Part shown: positions 16,653 through 28,260 of the stretch, one piece after another
Position numbering within the stretch: the first letter of the stretch is position 1
Layout: the number at the start of each line of letters is the position of its first letter
Origin: Bullera alba
Taxonomy: Eukaryota > Basidiomycota > Tremellomycetes > Tremellales > Bulleraceae
Length of the DNA stretch: 64,000 bases
Direction: 5' to 3'
Assembly (NCBI GenBank): GCA_001600095.1
Contig: BCIX01000001.1
Location: forward strand, 6,225,198 to 6,289,197
Notes under the pieces: generated by a model
The model's input: the letters and a program-made list of their open reading frames with translations, nothing else
What the model was told of the DNA's origin: nothing
Database searches by the model: none
Translations under genes and position numbers: made by a program

Positions 16653-18486
16653 TCATAGACCGGAATTGTCGGCGCAGGAAAACGGGCTAGAGACGGTCAG
16701 TGAATTGGACCGAAAATGATCTGAGCCAAGAACTCACCTCGACGTGTTCCCCGCCGCAAAGCTATTATCGATAGCGACCACTGCTCCGTAGGTACCCGCG
16801 ACCATGATGAAGAAGCCGATCACGATGAACACGCTGTTCATGGCCACCAGTGATTTCCACTTGAGCGAGCCTCGTGCTGGCGTTCTCCAATTGTCCCAGA
16901 TCCACATGTACGCTTCGGTTTGACTGGGGTGATGGTCAACTTGGCACTCCCAACACCTGATATCGCTACTCACATGCAAATGAAGGTACCGAGCAGAGCG
17001 CCGATCAGACTGACCAGGTCGTTGAAGAAGGGGATTGCCTCCGCAATGATGAAACTAATGATACAGTTGATAGTGACGCAAGAGCTGAAGTACAGTCAGC
17101 GCGATTCTCAGCGTCGGGTGGATTCAACTCACATCCACACAGCGTAGTGTTGCCAGGTATTCCGACTAAGGTGTTCTGACTTTCTCAAAAGTCGCACAAA
17201 CACTGCGAACGTCAGCATTATACTTGAATCGAGAGACTCGACTCACCGTATTTGGCAGGAATATGCGTGTACAGAACGCATCCCACAACGACGGCGGGGA
17301 AAGCAAGGCCATAGCAGATCTTCTGCATGAGCGGTCCAGCCGAGCCCAAAGCAGGGGATGCAATGTTCTGTCCAACGAAATGGTAGACGACACAGCCAAT
17401 GACCAGGTACACCATCGTGACGAAAGATTGACCGCAGATGACCGATTTGGTGTAGTCTTTGGGATTCCGCATCTCACCGACAATGTTGAAGTAGTTGGGC
17501 GTACCGGCATAGGCAAAGACCACGATAGACACTGCGTTGATAGCTTCGACAAAAGTGGGCTCGCCAGTTACCAGGGTGATCTTGTCTGGAGCAGGCGTTT
17601 CGACTCCGACCGCGACGGTAAGCGTGATCAGAGCTGCCATGATGGAGACGACTCCGACCCAGCCAATCCAGGACATTTTGTCTAGCGTTTGAATTGACGA
17701 GATGAGGATGTTGAGGATAGCACCGATCACGGTCCACACCACAGTACACGTAGCGTGACCTGTCATCGAGTTGAAAGCGACGGAAATTGTCAAAAGTCCA
17801 GAACCAGCAATGGCGGTGGTTTCAAGCTGGGATGCGTTAGTGAAAGCCGAGCGTTTCTAGAGACTTCTGCTCACCCAGTAGACGAAACCTAGGAATTCAC
17901 GTCCGACGGGACCTCCAATGATGTAGCCGACACTGCAGAGGTCAACCGATGTCTACGGCTCCGTGAGACCGTACTCACTCGGCCAGGGTGTAGACCTCTG
18001 GGTGATTCAGTTTGAACACACCGACGACATAGTCCGACCCTTAGTGGAGAATCAGTTGGGTTGCAGACAGTCACGGCTCGACGTACATGTGATGATACCC
18101 CCGATGACAACGATGACGATCACGCCTGGCACGAACCCCAATGTGTGCAACACCGATGGCTGATCAGATCAGTAAACATCAGAGGTGATAAGCTCATTGC
18201 TCACGATACCCAACACACCCAACCCAATCTGTGTCTTCACCTCGAGCACCGATGCTCGGATCCTGAGCAGCTATTCAGCGACCAACACCGCATACACAAA
18301 GCTCCCTCACCAGCCGAGGTTTCGATAGTTTGGGCCATCTGCAGAGATCTCTCCCCAGACTGCATCGATTACTGGCTCACCGGCAGCAGCGGTGCGCACC
18401 TTGGGGTGGCCGATCTCTGCAGAGTCGAGGTCGGATGGGCTATTCTTGCTGCTCTTCTCAGCCATGGCGTATGGGCTTTGCGACAT
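16653..18486 (-). CDS. AAAP-family amino-acid transporter
   Basis: This multi-exon gene encodes an amino acid/auxin permease-type carrier with about 10-11 hydrophobic segments. The hydrophilic N-terminus starts MSQSPYAMAEKSSKN and leads to SADGPNYRNLGW. The membrane part includes VGYIIGGPVGREFLGFVYW, IVVFAYAGTPNYFNIVGEMR (the family-typical region with conserved Asn/Pro), FHFVGQNI-like loops and AIPFFNDLVSLIGALLGTFI. The last exon ends SCADNSGL. The AVT/N-type neutral amino-acid transporters of fungi have this organisation and work at the plasma membrane or vacuole; the substrate cannot be read from the sequence. Its 3' end faces that of the ADAL gene, with 105 bases between them. Two ATGs in frame (18486 and seven codons further in) are possible starts; I chose the first. 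Confidence 0.85.
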
Positions 18487-19336
18487 GATGCCTTTCCAAG
18501 TCGCGAGTTGGTGATCTCGCGCAATGGAACACGAGGACGGGGTAAAGAAGTTCGAGGGAGTAAAGTCGAGACGACATGTGGGGCTCGATCGTTAAACGAG
18601 ATCAATAGAGGAGAGTTGACAATGCCGACTTCGTCTAAAAAGTAGAACTCGGTTAGAGAGCCGAGTTCGGACGAGCTAGTGAGGAGGAGTGCGGGGTCTT
18701 CTAGGGTCTTCACGATCCGAAGGTCAGTCAGACAGAGTCAGACTCAGCTGCTGCAGTCAGGCCGGACCCGCCTGGACCCGCCAAGGTCCGCCTCGGGACT
18801 TGCACTTGACTCGCACCGAGACATCACCATCCTCGTTTAGGAGATTGATTGAAAAAGAGGAGACTTAGCGCCAACGGAACTGAGCGGAGCCGCAAGAGTT
18901 TGTGCGCCCAGTGAGATCATTTCGCCCGAAATAACGTACACTGCGTGGGGGCCCGAGCTGGCCCGAGCTTGGCTCCAGGCCGCCAGCTGCTGGACGCCGC
19001 AGCGAGCTGCTGCTGACAAGCAAGATCGGATAGCCGCCAGGCCATGCAGCCAGTGCGCGAGTGCCATAACTTACTGGATGACAAGAGATAAGAGTATCCG
19101 AACGGCCAACGGAGAAAGATACCGGCGCGGTCGAGGTAGCAGGAGGATTGTGCTTGGCCTCGCTTACCGAGCAACGTCTTTGGCGAGGTTGCAACTTGCA
19201 AGAGGTGTCAAGCTGCCTGTCGTAAGCTCCGCGACGTAAGCAAGAGAGATTGGCGGGACATCTCTCATTTACCCCAAAACATCCCAGGCTACGGTCATCT
19301 TGCAGTACCGGTATCTATAGATACATCAAAGACAGG
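18487..19336. other. Intergenic, promoter side of the transporter
   Basis: These 850 bases lie between the transporter start and the stop of the DUF6534 gene. The stretch holds a cluster of short GAGTCAGACTC-like and GGACCCGCC-like repeats near 18725-18800. At its right end is a perfect 14-bp palindrome, GTATCTATAGATAC (19311-19324), 13 bases past the DUF6534 stop. No coding exon is supported. Confidence 0.4.
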
Positions 19337-20667
19337 TTACAAGCTCTTCTTATCAGCTTCCTCTACGTCGCTACAGGTTGACCGGACGTGGTATTCCATT
19401 CTCGGCTGCTGTTCCGTCTCGAATGACGGTGTCTTCGGTACCAAGGGAGATGGTGCCGAGTCGGAACTCATACTTCCCAGTGCGATCATTTCGCTTTGGG
19501 GATACCGGTCTGGACCGCGTGCCCCTTTGGCTGATCCCATAAGGTGTTCGCTGTCCGAAGTTCCGTTGCCTCTGAGCAAGATGGGCCCAACAAAAACATC
19601 CAATCGAGAATCGCTTCGTCGCCCTTCGACCTGCCTCTCAATCTCGCTCGCTGCCACGCCGTGGTGGAGCTCTGGAGGACTCTTGTACACCGACAAGTCC
19701 GCCGTGACCACCTCGCCGCCTGCTCTCCGTAGATCCCTTCTAGCGTTGATGGTGAAGAGCATCGACAGAGCGTAGAGTTCGGTGATGATCTCGATCAGCA
19801 CCCAAAAGATGTCTTTGTCCGTCCGATGCTTGGGATCCGAGGCGAGGAAGATCACACACATTGCTGCTCCGCACATGTGGGTGAGGAGAACGGTTTCGAG
19901 GGTCAAGGCGGTGAGCCTCGTCACCAGCCGAGGTGAATTCCGATAGGTCTGCCGAAATTTGAGCAGCAGGAGCAATGTAATAGTCCCATCGGTGAATGCA
20001 GATAGACCCATCCAGGTGATGGCCACGATTGTCGATTGATTCCCAATGACCTTTGTTTCGTGCTCCCATTCGAGCACGGAGACGAATGGGTTGTCGGCCC
20101 ACAGTCGAGCGGTTATAGCGAGGCTTTACAGTTTAGCGCAAGACGGGCTTCGTCACTCACGCTATACCGCATGCTAGTGTTACGGTTGGGAGAACCAGTA
20201 CGAAGATCCCAAACCACCGCCTCCGTCCCCATACAATCCAAGCCCGACGTCCGAAGTAAAGTTGGCCGGTAAAGGCCATCAGAGGGATCTGCCATCAGTG
20301 TGTGCCTGAAAGGAGGTGACTCACCAGAGCATCTTGAAAGCTGAGAGGCCAGAGGAATGTGCCCCATATCCGCGGATTCTGTATCCCATCGACATAGTAC
20401 TTCCATCCACTGCCGATGATGATTATGATCTGGAGTGTGCTGAGTGTGTAGATCCAGATTACCAGCAGCTTTGTGCGCCGCGGATCATTGTAAGTACTGA
20501 AGTAGGTATAGAGCTGGGTCGAATGGACTCCAAATAGAGCGAGCTGCGGGAGTCAGAGACTTGCTATCCCGACCCAACCCGTCTGGACTCACCGCGATAT
20601 ACGACCCAATGAGGAAGCCGGCCGGCGTAACCGGATAAGGGTTATGACTACCTTCAACCGCCTCCAT
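19337..20667 (-). CDS. Seven-helix membrane protein with DUF6534 domain
   Basis: The first exon (MEAVEGSHNPYPVTPAGFLI) is short. The next encode helices with the signature pattern of the basidiomycete DUF6534 family: GVHSTQLYTYFSTYNDPRRT, then QLYFGRRAWIVWGRRRW, then a helix pair ending in a LFTINARRDLRRAG motif just before the cytoplasmic tail. The tail (about 110 residues) is rich in Ser, Pro and Glu and is probably disordered. The family is greatly expanded in mushrooms and basidiomycete yeasts and has no established function; a receptor- or sensor-like role has been suggested only from topology. Length and helix order are normal for the family. It is divergent from the PAF-acetylhydrolase-like gene, with 375 bases between starts. 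Confidence 0.85.
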
Positions 20668-21042
20668 TGGACGCGCTCATGCGAGGGCGGAAGGCACTTT
20701 GGCAGGTCGACAACACTGAGTTCGGTACACTATCGTCGCACGCAGTCGTTCCTGTTGGCATATGTACAACACCTTCCTCCAAGCTTTTTCGGCTCCTCTG
20801 TCCTCCTCTGTCACTCTCTGTCACTCCCGTTAATGTATGGTGAGCAAAACAAGTTTGCGTTATGCTTACTCGCGATCGTCGAAAACGGACAACTATTACG
20901 TTAATGTAAGGCGGAGATTGTTAGAGTTCTCCGCTCGATCTCTTGCGTCATCACCACCATATTCACCGTTCTCCATATTGTTGACGCAGTCTTGCAGGCA
21001 AAATGTCGACCTCTAGAGTCTGTGCGACAGCAACCTCACGCC
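20668..21042. promoter_or_regulatory. Divergent promoter region, DUF6534 / PAF-AH-like
   Basis: The stretch separates two outward-facing start codons. A 10-base sequence, CGTTAATGTA, occurs twice in the same orientation (20828-20837 and 20899-20908). A pyrimidine-rich CTCCTCTGTC-type repeat lies at about 20798-20826. I see no clear TATA box. Confidence 0.45.
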
Positions 21043-22695
21043 ATGTCGACAGATCAGCCGAGGTCCACGGTCGAACCCCAACCGCCGGGCTCGAAACCTC
21101 AGGCTCAGAAAATCTCTGCCTCTCAGAGTCACTCTCGTCTCGGTACCCTTTGGTCGAGGCAACTGCCAGAGTACACGGGAGACTATCCCGTAGGCGCAGT
21201 CGACGTCGAGGTCCCTATAGAGGCGCAGAGAATTGGAAACTTTCAACATAGGAAGCTGCCTGGGACTGATGCCGGTATCGAGATTGACACTGTGCTTTTC
21301 ACGCTGTTCTACCCATGCGAGCCTGCCGACCGGGAGCTTGGGGCTGTATGGTTCCCAAGGTGAGTTGATTCCAGAGGAATGTCGCTGATGATTCAAGATT
21401 CGGTCCGACTATAGCTGGGTTTTTGAAAATGGCTGGCAAGGACTCGTGGTGGCTTAGGAATCTAGCATGTGGGTTGTCACTATTGGACATATCCTTGTCC
21501 TACTGACACCCGCTCAAAGTTATACCGGCATTTCCAGCAGTCCGTGGTCTCAAGTTTCCAGTCTATCAACGTGCACCGATCCTCGCTCCTCCTCCAGCTT
21601 CAGATGGATCCCCTGGGAAATGGCCATTGATCATCTTCTCTCACGGCGTTGGGTGTTCACGTCTGATGTACACGCATCTCTGTGGTGAACTCGCATCCAG
21701 AGGTTTCGTGGTCGCAGCAGTCGAGCACCGAGATGGCACCGGACCGAGTGCGACTGTCACCAACGAGGAGGGCATGGAACGAGACGTAGACTTTCTACGA
21801 TGGACTGACCTATAGTGAGTGACTACACTGAGTTGTATGGCTGAATCGTTAGTTGGCCAAACTTTCCCGATGATCAGCAACCCCCTGATGATACTACGCT
21901 GCGGAAAGACCAGCTTGTCATCCGTCTGGTCGAGCTGGATGCGACGCTCAACGTGGTCAAATTGCTCATCTCTGGGGAACTGGGTGGTCCTGGCAAAGCG
22001 CAATGTGTGCTGAAAGCTAGTCGGACGTATGACTGGTCGCCGTGGAAGGATATAATCAAGGTCAGCGATGGCAGCGTTAGATACGCTGGTCATTCGTTTG
22101 GAGGCACTGCCATTGTGAGTTGGGCACAGCCGGTTCTACCTAATATGACCAGATTGAAGCCGCGGCGGACCCTCGATTCAACCCACATCTCCTCATTGCC
22201 ATGGACCCTGCTATGCAGCGTGAGTTGGCCCATCGTTGCACGGCTAAAGTCAGGTCTCGACCCATGGACAGGAACGATCAATTGCCCATTGCTTAGCGTG
22301 AATTCTGAGGGCTTTGCCGATTCCGACGACTACGAAAGGCTTTTAGACGTCTTGAAGACGGTCAAAGGAGAGACTCAAGTCCTGAGCATCGCCGGCACCA
22401 CGCATCCTTCGTTCTCGGATGTGTTCCTGATCATTCCTTCGCGCAGTGAGTGGGCTTAGGAAGACTTGCGGCCGTGTCTGATCCTATGGGCTTAGTTGCC
22501 AGCCTTACTGGGCTGAAGATACCACCGTATGAGGTGTTTGTCACTAGTCTCGAGATCATCGAAAACTTCCTTGTCGGTCACGACGAGACTAAATCAACGA
22601 GACCGTGGGACCTGGCGGATATGGGATTGTCGCAGAAAGGCCGACCTACGAGGCCGATCGGTGTGCCTGGTCAAGTCCTGGTTTCTGCCGACTGA
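21043..22695 (+). CDS. Platelet-activating-factor acetylhydrolase-like lipase
   Basis: Seven or so exons encode an alpha/beta-hydrolase of the PAF-AH group II/plasma type. The N-terminus has the typical lead [13 protein letters not shown] and [12 protein letters not shown]. The oxyanion region is [20 protein letters not shown], the nucleophile elbow is [10 protein letters not shown] with Ser in GHSFG, the acid is in an AMDPAMQ-like segment, and the catalytic His lies in [13 protein letters not shown]. An intron 22446-22495 restores the reading frame to [14 protein letters not shown], which corresponds to the conserved C-terminal region. Members hydrolyse short sn-2 acyl groups or oxidised acyl chains of phospholipids. 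There is no obvious signal peptide, so an intracellular enzyme is likely. The ATG at 21043 was chosen; an ATG at 21003 is in another frame. Confidence 0.85.
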
Positions 22696-23054
22696 TCTCA
22701 TGTTATGGAGCGGTTATTCCTGTAGCGATCAGTTCTGGCATGATATATAGATCAACCTGTACGAGTACGACGATTCGCGACACACAATGCATTGCGAAGG
22801 TACAGATGTTTTTGATTTTGCTATGTTTTTGGTCTAGGTGTTCAGATGTTTTACTGTGTTTTTGTGCAACTACAATGACTTTCGGTGGAACTGATAGATC
22901 GGGAGACGGCGTCAAGGATTATGATCACGTTTCTGGTAGCTGCCGGGGTCCGCACGATGGCTTCTTCCCCCAGCGACGTTGATCTATCGCCGCAAATTTG
23001 ATGTTGTGGACGCTGCGGGCCAGCGGGTGCCGGTATACGTGAGAGCTTCAATGG
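22696..23054. other. Convergent 3' region
   Basis: The stretch lies between the stop of the PAF-AH-like gene and the stop of the His-rich frame. It contains T-rich segments (22800-22865) that fit a 3' UTR on the plus strand. No other feature is apparent. Confidence 0.35.
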
Positions 23055-23717
23055 CTACTGAGGTCGGCGGTGATGGCGTCCGTGAGCGTGAGGTCCTCCC
23101 TGTGCAAAGTGCCAGAAGGGAGGCGGAGGTGGAGGTGGAGGACATCGGACATGGTGGCGATGATTGTAAGATGGTCCGAGGAAGACGTCTTGGCCAAGAG
23201 GGTAGGGAGGAGGACAAGGTTCGTCTCTGCCGTATGCTTGATGCCTTCCGTGGCGAGCAGCTGGGTGACGAGGTGGATACACATCGAATGTGGGCTCGTG
23301 AGGTGTGTGTCGAGGAGAGTGGCAGAATACGGGAGGCTCTCTCATGTGAGCGGGAGCATGGTGGCCATCTCGACCTCGATGATGTTGATAGTGGGGGGGT
23401 TGAGGTGGCATCGATCTTCGATGGTGACAATGATGACGACCATGATGGTGAAGACCGTGCCAGTGAGGGGGTCTTCCCGCTCGATGCTCGTGATGAGTGG
23501 AATGACCTTTTGGCTTGGGATGGAAGACCCAGACCCCGCCGAATTCGGAGTCGGAGTCAGAGGTGGTTGAGCTGGAGCTCAGCGTCTCAGTATCTGACGA
23601 TCCGTTGTTGATCTCGACAGCAGTGCCTGCCGATGTGTCACGGGAGAGAAAAGGAGACTCATGGGTAGTCGACTCAATTTTCTCAGGAAGGTCAGGTGCG
23701 CTGCTTTGGGCTGTCAT
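23055..23717 (-). CDS. Possible histidine- and proline-rich protein, unknown
   Basis: A single open frame of 220 codons starts at ATG 23717. The N-terminal 60 residues are Ser/Thr/Glu-rich and look disordered. Then come FGGVWVFHPKPKG and about 150 residues dominated by His, Pro, Arg and Gly, including a run of eight Pro near the C-terminus (PPPPPPPPFWHFAQGG). The end is HAHGRHHRRPQ. No transmembrane segment or known domain is visible. His-rich composition can mean divalent metal binding, but that is inference. An antisense frame of similar length exists on the plus strand (22979-23611), so one of the two may be a composition artefact. I favour the minus frame because its N-terminus is ordinary and it has an ATG start. 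Confidence 0.35.
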   Translation of the reverse strand: MTAQSSAPDLPEKIESTTHESPFLSRDTSAGTAVEINNGSSDTETLSSSSTTSDSDSEFGGVWVFHPKPKGHSTHHEHRAGRPPHWHGLHHHGRHHCHHRRSMPPQPPHYQHHRGRDGHHAPAHMREPPVFCHSPRHTPHEPTFDVYPPRHPAARHGRHQAYGRDEPCPPPYPLGQDVFLGPSYNHRHHVRCPPPPPPPPFWHFAQGGPHAHGRHHRRPQ

Positions 23718-24029
23718 GTTGGGCAACTCAGAACGAGGTATACACCGTGGTGAGTGTCAGATGGGAGATGAGGAGGGAGTTTGAAGTGGGTCAGAGGTCT
23801 TTCGAGGTCAGCTATATGTATCCTCGGTCTACACAGCGCGGCTTGAAGTTCCGCAGTAGTTGCTGCGGAGGAAGAGCTGCGCAACGTCAACCATCGAGTC
23901 GATCGAATTCCACTCGGCTCTTTCAAACTGCGCCTGCACCGCCTCGGCGCAGTCGGGGACAGGTGGCCACTGCTCGGTAGCCCATCAAGATGTACTTCAT
24001 CGTTCGGCTCCTTTTCACGTCTAGTCTTC
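23718..24029. other. Intergenic, no gene seen
   Basis: About 310 bases lie between the start of the His-rich frame and the stop of CPS1, both on the minus strand. A CTATATG element near 23811-23817 could be part of a promoter for the His-rich frame. Nothing else is supported. Confidence 0.3.
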
Positions 24030-26390
24030 TTATACAATGTTCTCCGCCTGATCCATCGCGAGGATGATCGCCTGGTACCATCGTGTGAATTCGACCACGT
24101 TGTCTGCACCCTGTCACAAGCTGGTCAATTGCATGTTGCAAATCATAGCTGATCACTCACGATTCTCTCGTTGATGGTATGGGCGCCAAAGGCATCCTCC
24201 ATCGAGCTGTATCGGAATCGGTAGATGTTCTTGGTGAGATCCCAGTATCTCCTGGTGTCGGTGTTCTGGAAGTCTCGTCAGCTTCAGCCTCCAGGTCGTG
24301 ATCGAACGAAGACTCACTCCTGTCGACATGAAAGGCGCCATGACCAGGTCTTTGCCTGATTCGAGCTCGACAATCTCGCCATCGGCGCTGACCGCGTTTC
24401 TCGAGGCCCACATTCCTCGGGCAGTGCTGGCGAGAATCGTGTAAGCGGATTTGGGATCACTTGCGTCGGTCGGACTTCGAGGTGATGGGTCGGTGTAGTA
24501 GCCATAGGCGCTGTTCAAGATGACTTTGGAGAACGGCGCGCCGTGGAACACGGTTTTTCCGTCAAATCCAACCAGGGTGAGGTTGTACGACTTCACGACG
24601 GGGAGGAGGGTCTTGATGGTCTGCTGCTCCAATTCCGCTGCATTCGAGTCGAGGTTTACTCGGTGGTTGACGACCGCTTTCACATCCTCGGGCTGGTCTG
24701 ACATCAGTGCAATGCGAGCTGAGTAATTCACATGTACTCACAAGAGCGTTGACCTTGAGTCCTCCGGCAATGATATCAGCAGCTTGAGTGGTGGTCATCA
24801 TTGCCTGAATGACGTTGCCTGAAGGATGTCAGGCGTGTCTTCAGCGGTTGGACCTGGTTAGACTCACCCTGGCCCGCGCCTCTTGGGCTGGATCCTGTCT
24901 CGATCAACTTGGCCGGCAGGTCACTCCATGCCTGCTTGTGACCTTTGACCGTCTTGAGTACAGTCCTCTTTAAGTCGTGAGGGATGTCTTTGGCGTAAGA
25001 TGCTGCACAAGTTGCGTAGCCCTGCATAATTTCAGATTCTCTCTCTCGGTTCTCAGATGCTACTCACGTAGAGGGGACTGGCTTCGCCAAGTGTCACGGG
25101 GCTAAGCGATATCAGTCACTGCTCTAAACAGAGGTTGGAAGAACTGACTGAGGGTTTCTCTCCAGCTCTGCGAGCAGCAGCGACATGTACCCGATGCCGG
25201 TGTGAGGTGGCGGGACTGAGCTGTGCCCGCCGAGAGTCTGCACGGTGATGCCTAGATCATAATGCCCCTGATCCGGGGTCAGTTCATGCCTATCTGTAGC
25301 TAGTCACTACTTGCCTTTTCTGCAACAGCGGGCAAGGCGAATTGCTGACCCCAGGTGTTCTGCAACCCACTGCCCTCGTCGATCAAGCTATGAACCGTGT
25401 GAGCGACAGGTACGCAAGCAGTGGCGCTCACTCACAGCGACATCGAGTCTTTCCCGTACTTGTCGACCAGATACTTTGAGATAGCCGGAGCACCCACTTG
25501 CCCACCTCGCTCTTCGTCAGAGCCAAAGCCCAGTACGATGGATCTCTTGGGCTTGAAGTCGGTCGTCTCGAGAAGATGCTCGATCGCGCCCATAATTGCG
25601 ATCAAGGAGGATTTGGTATCACTCGCTCCTCTTCCCCAGATGAACTTGCCATCGTAGTGACCGCTGTAAGGTGGCTGATCCCATTGTGACAAGGTGGAAG
25701 GGAGCACCGGTACAACGTCCTGGTGAGCGGTCAGGAAGAGCGGTTTGAGCGAGGAATCCGATCCTGACCACTCGTAGACTAGAGCCCAGTCGTGTACTGA
25801 TTTGTCAAGAGTCTTGTGGCTGGGAGGGGTCAGTAGTGGATCGGAATGCCTTGTGGTGACTCACACCAAGGGGAAGCTTTCCTCCAAAACTGAGTCACGA
25901 TCAGCTACCACCTATGGGAAGATACACTGGGCAGGCTCACACTCCTGGAACTTGATCAGAGGTTTCCACTTTGGGTCCTCCTCCACTGGACCCATCTCAT
26001 CAAAGATTTCGGTGGGGATTTGTACCTGGATGTCCATCAGCTCGGTATGGATTGTCGTGCACGAAACCCGCTCACCGCTCCCGAGAGCCATTTGATGATC
26101 CTCTCCTTCTCGCCCAGCACCTTGCTCACGTTGTAGGTGTGAGGAAGAGTGGGATTAGGCTGGAAGCAGGTGGCCTGCAAACTTGCCATAGCAGCGTCGT
26201 GAGCCGCTGCTCCCATCTTCGGGGATACAGAAGATGCGGCATCCTTGAGGTAAGTCACAGCAGACGGAGAGGTTGACAAGACCAGATAGGTCAGGATTCC
26301 AGCAAGAACGGCGAAGGGCCACTTTGCGGCAGACCTTTTTGACTCGGTCTCGGCTGTGGTAGTTGGCAGGTAGATGGATCCTCGCGACAT
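24030..26390 (-). CDS. CPS1: Carboxypeptidase S, M20 family (vacuolar Gly-X carboxypeptidase)
   Basis: This multi-exon gene encodes a type II membrane-anchored M20 peptidase. A cytoplasmic tail (MSRGSIYLPTTTAETES) is followed by a single anchor (WPFAVLAGILTYLVLST) near residues 25-42. The metal-binding and catalytic motifs are in order: HQDVVPV, WGRGASDTKSSLIAI, GSDEERGGQVGA, LGGHSSVPPHTGIGY (dimerisation/active-site His) and the C-terminal NTDTRRYW...AFGAHTINERI. The end is MDQAENIV. Yeast Cps1 reaches the vacuole via the multivesicular body pathway, guided by its short cytosolic tail, and releases C-terminal residues from peptides for nitrogen supply. All key residues seen in the family are present. 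The TATA-like element 55 bases upstream supports the chosen start. Confidence 0.92.
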
Positions 26391-26715
26391 GGTGCAGTGC
26401 TGTCCAGTGGCAGTGGTCGCATCGGAGGGAGATAGGGACTCGTACTATATAAGGTATCACCAATCAACATGTCGAGCCATTCATGTGCAACGATCTATCG
26501 GTCACGGCCGAAGCCGAAAGCATTCTCTACGGTGGACACCGCTGGAGGAGATACCGAAAGCACGTCAAATACATAGCTCCGTCGGTAGAGTCAATCCGAA
26601 GAAAGAGTAGAATAAAGAAGATGAAGAAACGTCGTCTGTCTTATGCCCTTGTCTGGCAGAGCTGCCCCGCAGACGGCTTGCAAACCCCCCAATGTATCCT
26701 CCCCGGCCCGTACAC
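26391..26715. other. Intergenic, CPS1 promoter
   Basis: These 325 bases lie between the CPS1 start and the YPT1 stop. They contain the TATA-like element listed separately and no coding exon that I can support. Confidence 0.4.
26445..26452 (-). promoter_or_regulatory. TATA-like box for CPS1
   Basis: TTATATAG on the minus strand lies 55 bases before the CPS1 ATG. This is a plausible distance for a short 5' leader in a fungal gene. Confidence 0.5.
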
Positions 26716-27558
<843 letters not shown>

Positions 27559-27589
27559 GGTGTGAGATGACTGCTGGGGAGGAGAGGAG

Positions 27590-27640
27590 CTGTAGTGTGT
27601 GAGCTCAATGTTTGGATCCGCTTTTGACGGGAATACTCAC
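27590..27640 (-). other. Probable intron in the 5' UTR of YPT1
   Basis: On the minus strand a GTGAGT donor at 27640-27635 is followed 51 bases on by a CACTACAG acceptor ending at 27590, 31 bases before the YPT1 ATG. Length and donor are typical of introns in this window. No transcript evidence is available. Confidence 0.45.
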
Positions 27641-28260
27641 ATGCGATATGAAGGTGGCAGAGATCAGGTATGTAGGGGTGGTGATACGATGTAGGTCGAG
27701 AGTAGGAGAGTGAGGTCAGCTATCTATCACGACAATATATACCGCTCCATAGACGCGATCTTTGTCATTGCGAGGCTCCACGCGCTTTGTTGATCCTGTT
27801 CTGCGGCCTCCCGCACTTGCCCGCTTCATCCGACTTCGACGATTTCGCTTACCTGTGCTGTGGCTGAGTATACAATAAGGGACGTTTCCGACTGCTGTGG
27901 GCGTGCTGTAGTCTACCTTGGACGAGTATGACGGCGAGGAGGGTGATACAGAAGGTGATAGCGTTGGCGATGACGCCTCGAGCTTTCAGCGTGAGCGGCA
28001 AACCCACCTTTATTGTGTGGCGGGGCTGAATAAGTTACACCGCAGGAAGCCGGGGTGGGCGAGGGTGGGCTCCTGCTGCTGCATAGTCCCCACTCATGCT
28101 CAACGACTGGAGAAGATGAGAAGATGTACAGTACGAGTACTCCGCTTAACGCTGCCCGTCGCGACAGCCCTATCGGTCAACGAGTATCGCACACGCTTGT
28201 ATCTCGTATCTCCGCGATGAAGCCACTACACATGCATGAAGAAATCCAGCTCCCAGTAAT
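27641..28260. promoter_or_regulatory. YPT1 promoter region with TATA-like box
   Basis: The stretch between YPT1 and the QCR10 stop holds a minus-strand TATATATT element at 27735-27742, about 95 bases upstream of the proposed leader intron. A short acidic frame on the plus strand (27918-28220) has no homology that I recognise and I do not call it a gene. Confidence 0.45.

Noticed and set aside
22979..23611. 210-codon plus-strand frame
   Set aside because: Antisense to the His-rich frame, without an ATG or promoter signal at its left end; composition looks like the reverse of a biased coding strand.
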